A DNA stretch of 64,000 nucleotides from an uncultured Acetatifactor sp. (lineage in GTDB: Bacteria; Bacillota; Clostridia; Lachnospirales; Lachnospiraceae). A program made the translations under genes and the position numbers. Numbering within the stretch: the first letter of the stretch is position 1; each line of letters begins with the position of its first letter. This document shows positions 60,626-64,000 of the stretch, piece by piece. The stretch spans positions 1 through 64,000 of the forward strand of contig CANQPH010000001.1 of the NCBI GenBank assembly GCA_947625675.1. The letters are read 5' to 3'. The notes beneath the pieces are model-generated. The model was not told the origin of the DNA. It worked only from the letters and a program-made list of their open reading frames with translations, and searched no databases.

Positions 60626-61939
60626 ATGATGCGTGAAATGAACAACCCATTTAAGGAACTGAAAACTTTTTTGATCCTTTGGTCCACCCAGTCCCTGTCA
60701 CAGCTGGGCAGCGCGATGACCAATTTTGCGCTGACGATCTGGCTGTATGAAGAGACCGGTTCAGCGCTGCAAACGGCGCTTTTGTCAGTGTGCTCCTATG
60801 CGCCTTATGTGCTGATGAGCATTTTTGCAGGGGCCCTCAGCGACAGATGGGACAAAAAGAAGACCCTGCTTTGCTGCGATACCTTTGCGGCATGCTGTAC
60901 GGTTGCGGTGCTGCTTTTGATGAAAACGGGAACTCTGCGTCCCGTTCATTTGTATGCGCTGAATGCGGTGAACGGTTTGATGAACACGGTACAGCAGCCC
61001 GCCGGCGACGTGGCGATGACGCTGATCACCCTGAAAGCCCAATATCAACGGACAAGCGGACTTCGCTCCTTTTCCAATTCCCTTGTGACGATCCTCCATC
61101 CGGTTCTGGCGGCCTCCTTCTATGCGGTTTGGGGAATGGAGGGCGTGATCGGCATAGATCTGGCGACTTTTGCCATCGCCTTTTTATCGCTTTTATTTTT
61201 GGTACATATTCCGGCTTTGGAAGAAGAGACTGCGCCCAAGGAGCCGCTCTGGAGGAGCATGAAGGGAGGGCTTCTTTATTTGCGTGAAAACGGCCTCGTC
61301 CTTTGGCTGATTTTGTTCCTGGCGGGAGTGAATTTTGTGGCATCCGCTTTCGATGCGGTGCTGCCGCCTTATGTGCTTTCCAATAAAAACGGCAGCGAGG
61401 CGGTGTTGGGTCTGGTCACTTCCTGCGCCGGAATTGCGGCCCTGGCAGGAAGCCTCCTGGTGACGGTTCTCCCTGCGCCCAGAAACCGTATTCGAGTGAT
61501 CTGCCTGACCATGCTGATTTCTCTCGGAACGGAAAATTTCATCCTGGCCTTTGCCCGCACCCCGGCCTGGTGGTGCCTGGCCCAGATCGCAGGATGGCTT
61601 CCGGTGCCGCTGATGAATGCCAATCTCGATGTCATCCTGCGCAGCACGATCCCGCCCAAAATACAGGGGAGAATCTATTCCTGCCGAAACACCCTGCAAT
61701 TTTTCACGATTCCCCTGGGAACCTTCGCCGGCGGCTTCTTGGTGGACAAAGTCTGCGAACCCTGGATGGCCCGGAGAGACCCGGGAGGGCGTTGGGCAAG
61801 GATGTTCGGGACCGGTCTGGGCTCCGGCGCAGCCCTGGTCATGTTCCTGCTGGGCGTTCTGGGGGTCGCCGTATGCCTTGTATTTGGGCGAATTCTCAGA
61901 AAATATGATTTTGCGGAAGCGGTTGCAGAGCGGGGATAG
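60626..61939 (+). CDS. MFS transporter, macrolide-efflux-like
   Basis: A 437-residue membrane protein with about 12 hydrophobic segments. QSLSQLGSAMTNFALTIWLYEETGSALQTALL and the loop GALSDRWDKKKTLL (motif A) match MefA/Mef-type and related drug exporters. Substrate unknown. ATG 60626 lacks a clear ribosome-binding site (TTTTTTGCCCC before it); ATG 60635 in frame is another option. It sits between two paralogous secreted proteins, transcribed in the same direction. Confidence 0.8.
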   Translation: MMREMNNPFKELKTFLILWSTQSLSQLGSAMTNFALTIWLYEETGSALQTALLSVCSYAPYVLMSIFAGALSDRWDKKKTLLCCDTFAACCTVAVLLLMKTGTLRPVHLYALNAVNGLMNTVQQPAGDVAMTLITLKAQYQRTSGLRSFSNSLVTILHPVLAASFYAVWGMEGVIGIDLATFAIAFLSLLFLVHIPALEEETAPKEPLWRSMKGGLLYLRENGLVLWLILFLAGVNFVASAFDAVLPPYVLSNKNGSEAVLGLVTSCAGIAALAGSLLVTVLPAPRNRIRVICLTMLISLGTENFILAFARTPAWWCLAQIAGWLPVPLMNANLDVILRSTIPPKIQGRIYSCRNTLQFFTIPLGTFAGGFLVDKVCEPWMARRDPGGRWARMFGTGLGSGAALVMFLLGVLGVAVCLVFGRILRKYDFAEAVAERG

Positions 61940-61988
61940 GTGAATTTTTGATGGGGAAACGATTTAAAAAGTTAAAGATTATCTTATG

Positions 61989-62018
61989 TTGACTACGGAC
62001 AAACGGCTATCCTATAAT
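61989..62018 (+). promoter_or_regulatory. Promoter of the second YD-repeat protein
   Basis: TTGACT (61989-61994), TATAAT (62013-62018), 18-base spacing. Nearly identical to 58460-58489 including flanks ATCTTATG upstream. Confidence 0.8.
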
Positions 62019-62072
62019 AGGGGGAAAGAGGTCTGTTTAATTTGATCTTAACCTATGAAGGAGGAAGCAAAA

Positions 62073-63512
62073 ATGAGGAAAGAACGAATGGAAGCCCTGT
62101 TTCGGCAGTTTGCAGGGAAGTCCAGGAAAGTCATGGCGGTTGCTGTTGCCGGAAGCATGCTGGCGGTGGGTGTGATCGCCAATGCGACTACTTTGGCGGA
62201 TGTGTTTGATGCCAAGCAGTATGCCGATGAGTATGCGGATCTGAAGGCGGCCTTTGGATATGACGAAGAAGCCCTGCTGAAGCATTATCTGACCTATGGG
62301 ATTTCGGAGGGAAGGAACCCCGGCGGCTTGCTGGACGTGGTGAAGTACCGGGAAGCTTATCCCGATCTGGATGCGGCTTTCGGGGATGACTGGGACGCTT
62401 ACGTGGAACATTATCTGACCTATGGTTTTGCGGAAGGCCGGGACAATTTCACGGATTTTGACGCCAAGGCCTATGCGGAGAGATATGGGGATCTGAAAAA
62501 GGCTTTTGGGGACGATGTGCTTGCTTTGTATAATCATTATGAAACCTATGGCAAAGCGGAAGGCCGGGATCCGAAGCCGGAGCCTCCCGCACCGGCGCCC
62601 GCACCGGTCAGCGCACCGTCCGATTCCGGGAGCGAGACACCTGACGCAGGGGGAGCTGGAAGCGAGACGCCGGATGTAGGAGTAAGCGAAAATGAGGTAC
62701 CCGGTGCTGGAGAAACCGGAAGCGAGACGCCGGGAGAAGGCGAGACCGCCCAGGGCTGGACGGAAACAAGACAGTCTGGTGATCGCTGGTATGTGTACGA
62801 ATATGACAGCAATGGAGATATGGTTAAGACTACAGAATACGACCTGTCCTGGAATGCGCTGCAGTGGTTCATCTATGAAAATAACAGTGCCGGCAATCCT
62901 TTGAAGACGACCTCGTATGATGCTTCCGGAAACGTGACCGGCTGGGAAACGAATGAATATGATGCTGCCGGAAACTGTTTGAATTGGACCACCTATGACG
63001 CTTCCGGAAATGTGACCCTGGTGGAAGTCAGGGAATATGACGGTGCCGGGAACAATTTGAAAAATACGGGTTATGATGGCCCCGGCAATATGATATATCG
63101 GGATGAGTATGAGCACGACAGCGATGGATACTGGGTCAGCTGGATCAGTTATAGTATTTCCAACGGTTCCGAGAGTATCGTAGCGTGGCAAACCTTTGAG
63201 TATGACGAGGCTGGAAATGAAACGAAGCAAATTGAGCATGATGCTTCCGGAAATGTGATATCTTGGATCGAGTTTCAGTATGATGCCGCTGGATACCGGA
63301 TCAGCCGTACCTTTTATGACGCTCCCGGAAATGTGATATCTTGGGAAACCTATGAGCGCAGCAGTGACGGGAAACAGATCAAGGAAACACAGTATGATGC
63401 TTCCGGAAATGTGAAATCCTGGGACGTACTTGAGTATAACGAGCATGGAAATCTGGAAAAAGTCACCTGGTATGACGCTTCCGGGAATGTGGTGGACGTA
63501 ATGACTCCCTAA
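62073..63512 (+). CDS. Secreted YD-repeat protein B
   Basis: A 479-residue paralogue of the protein at 58550, with the same order: signal peptide, three Y-x-D-L-AFG-HY-YG-EGR repeats (about 42-175), Pro-rich hinge, a shorter Gly/Ser/Glu linker (about four units) and YDASGN/YEYD repeats. The first 190 residues are almost identical; the linker and YD repeats differ in length and detail, so this part evolves faster. ATG 62073 follows AAGGAGGAAGC; ATG 62055 in frame overlaps it. Ends with VVDVMTP and no anchor motif. Confidence 0.8.
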   Translation: MRKERMEALFRQFAGKSRKVMAVAVAGSMLAVGVIANATTLADVFDAKQYADEYADLKAAFGYDEEALLKHYLTYGISEGRNPGGLLDVVKYREAYPDLDAAFGDDWDAYVEHYLTYGFAEGRDNFTDFDAKAYAERYGDLKKAFGDDVLALYNHYETYGKAEGRDPKPEPPAPAPAPVSAPSDSGSETPDAGGAGSETPDVGVSENEVPGAGETGSETPGEGETAQGWTETRQSGDRWYVYEYDSNGDMVKTTEYDLSWNALQWFIYENNSAGNPLKTTSYDASGNVTGWETNEYDAAGNCLNWTTYDASGNVTLVEVREYDGAGNNLKNTGYDGPGNMIYRDEYEHDSDGYWVSWISYSISNGSESIVAWQTFEYDEAGNETKQIEHDASGNVISWIEFQYDAAGYRISRTFYDAPGNVISWETYERSSDGKQIKETQYDASGNVKSWDVLEYNEHGNLEKVTWYDASGNVVDVMTP

Positions 63513-63526
63513 AAAAAGATGACGGC

Positions 63527-63576
63527 GGGCCGCCCCATCGGAGATGCAAAATTCTCCGGTGCGGCGGTCCTTTTTT
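63527..63576 (+). terminator. Terminator of YD-repeat protein B gene
   Basis: GGGCCGCC..ATCGGAGA pairs with TCTCCGGTGCGGCGGTCC around TGCAAAAT, then TTTTTT. Same loop and stem as the other paralogue. Confidence 0.85.
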
Positions 63577-63600
63577 GTTTCCTTCCAAACCGTTCTGACC

Positions 63601-63629
63601 TTGCGGAATTTCCTTCCATCCTTTATAAT
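63601..63629 (+). promoter_or_regulatory. Promoter of the GH51 gene
   Basis: TTGCGG (63601-63606) and TATAAT (63624-63629), 17 bases apart, 81 bases before the ATG. Confidence 0.6.
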
Positions 63630-63710
63630 AGAAATTAAGAAATTTGACCGAAATTTTGACACGAAGATAAGGAAGCAGTTTTTTTAAAACGAGTAAAGGA
63701 GGAGCGCAGC

Positions 63711-64000
63711 ATGGCTCAAAAAGCGAAGATAACCGTTCACCCGTCCTTCCGGATCGGGGAGATTTCTCCGAGGCTCTACAGTTCCTTCCTGGAGCCCATC
63801 GGCACCATGGTCAACGGCACCATGTACAATCCCAAGCATCCCACTGCCGACAGTCAGGGATTCCGGCGGGATATCATTGAAGCTCTGAGGCAGACGCCGA
63901 ACCCGGCGGTCAGGCTTCCCGGCGGGAATTTCGTTTCGGGCTGGGACTGGAAGGACTCCATCGGCCCCGTCAGCCAGCGCAAGGCCCATCTGGATCTGGC
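63711..64000 (+). CDS. Alpha-L-arabinofuranosidase, GH51, 5' part
   Basis: The first 96 residues are in the window; the gene runs off the right end. ITVHPSFRIGEISPRLYSSFLEPIG, MYNPKHPTADSQGFRRDIIEALR and VRLPGGNFVSGWDWKDSIGP are hallmarks of GH51, which removes arabinose from arabinoxylan or arabinan. No signal peptide, so cytoplasmic. ATG 63711 follows AAAGGAGGAG. The catalytic Glu residues lie beyond the window. Confidence 0.93.
   Translation, partial: MAQKAKITVHPSFRIGEISPRLYSSFLEPIGTMVNGTMYNPKHPTADSQGFRRDIIEALRQTPNPAVRLPGGNFVSGWDWKDSIGPVSQRKAHLDL

Noticed and set aside
62037-63662. Minus-strand frame of 541 codons opposite YD-repeat protein B
   Set aside because: Mirrors the repeat structure of the plus-strand gene, which has promoter, ribosome site, signal peptide and terminator.

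Overview
The window looks like a chromosomal segment from a spore-forming member of the Clostridia, most likely Lachnospiraceae. The evidence is the full spoIIIA operon, sigK and spoIVB, together with codY, PolC-type DNA polymerase and the Asp23-nusB-xseAB-ispA-dxs-tlyA-nadK-argR-recN-spoIVB housekeeping run of Firmicutes. Most genes are GC-rich and point rightwards. The assignment rests on protein motifs and gene order only; no search was run.

Layout. 1-6.9 kb: 3' part of lepA, hemW, sigK (uninterrupted), a PilT-like ATPase, comM and dprA. 6.95-8.9 kb: an IS4-family insertion sequence with a frameshifted transposase, sitting inside an older palindromic intergenic repeat. 8.9-21 kb: ispG, polC, tRNA-Glu, a cysteine-repeat zinc-ribbon protein with a decayed 3' end, topA, codY, rpsB and tsf. 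21-29 kb: an esterase-like hydrolase, an AraC regulator, a GPH-type sugar symporter, a YczE-like membrane protein behind a structured leader, a DegV protein and a GH2 glycosidase. 29.2-33 kb (minus strand): tRNA-Val, a DUF1624 membrane protein, and trkH-trkA for potassium uptake. 33.4-35 kb: an O-antigen-ligase-like membrane protein. 35.2-40.6 kb: spoIIIAA-AH. 40.9-45 kb: deoB, prfC and a transglutaminase-like lipoprotein. 45-56 kb: the Asp23 to spoIVB block. 56-58.4 kb: a 184-bp tandem repeat array and an AT-richer AbiE toxin-antitoxin island where spo0A would normally lie. 58.5-63.5 kb: two paralogous secreted YD-repeat proteins flanking an MFS efflux protein, each with its own near-identical promoter and terminator. 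63.7 kb to the end: 5' part of a GH51 arabinofuranosidase gene.

How the genes fit together. spoIIIAA-AH builds the mother-cell-to-forespore channel needed for late forespore gene expression; SpoIVB, made in the forespore, signals back to activate SigK, and sigK is at the left of the window. ispG, dxs and ispA are three steps of isoprenoid synthesis. The GH2, GPH symporter, esterase and GH51 genes point to use of plant polysaccharides.

The most unusual feature is a wealth of short repeated non-coding elements. A 37-nt cassette made of a GC hairpin plus a ribosome-binding site ends exactly at the start codon of five or six unrelated genes. Large palindromic elements occur at several junctions. 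Further features are a pseudoknot-like leader, several 12- to 184-bp tandem arrays, and low-complexity inserts in otherwise conserved proteins.
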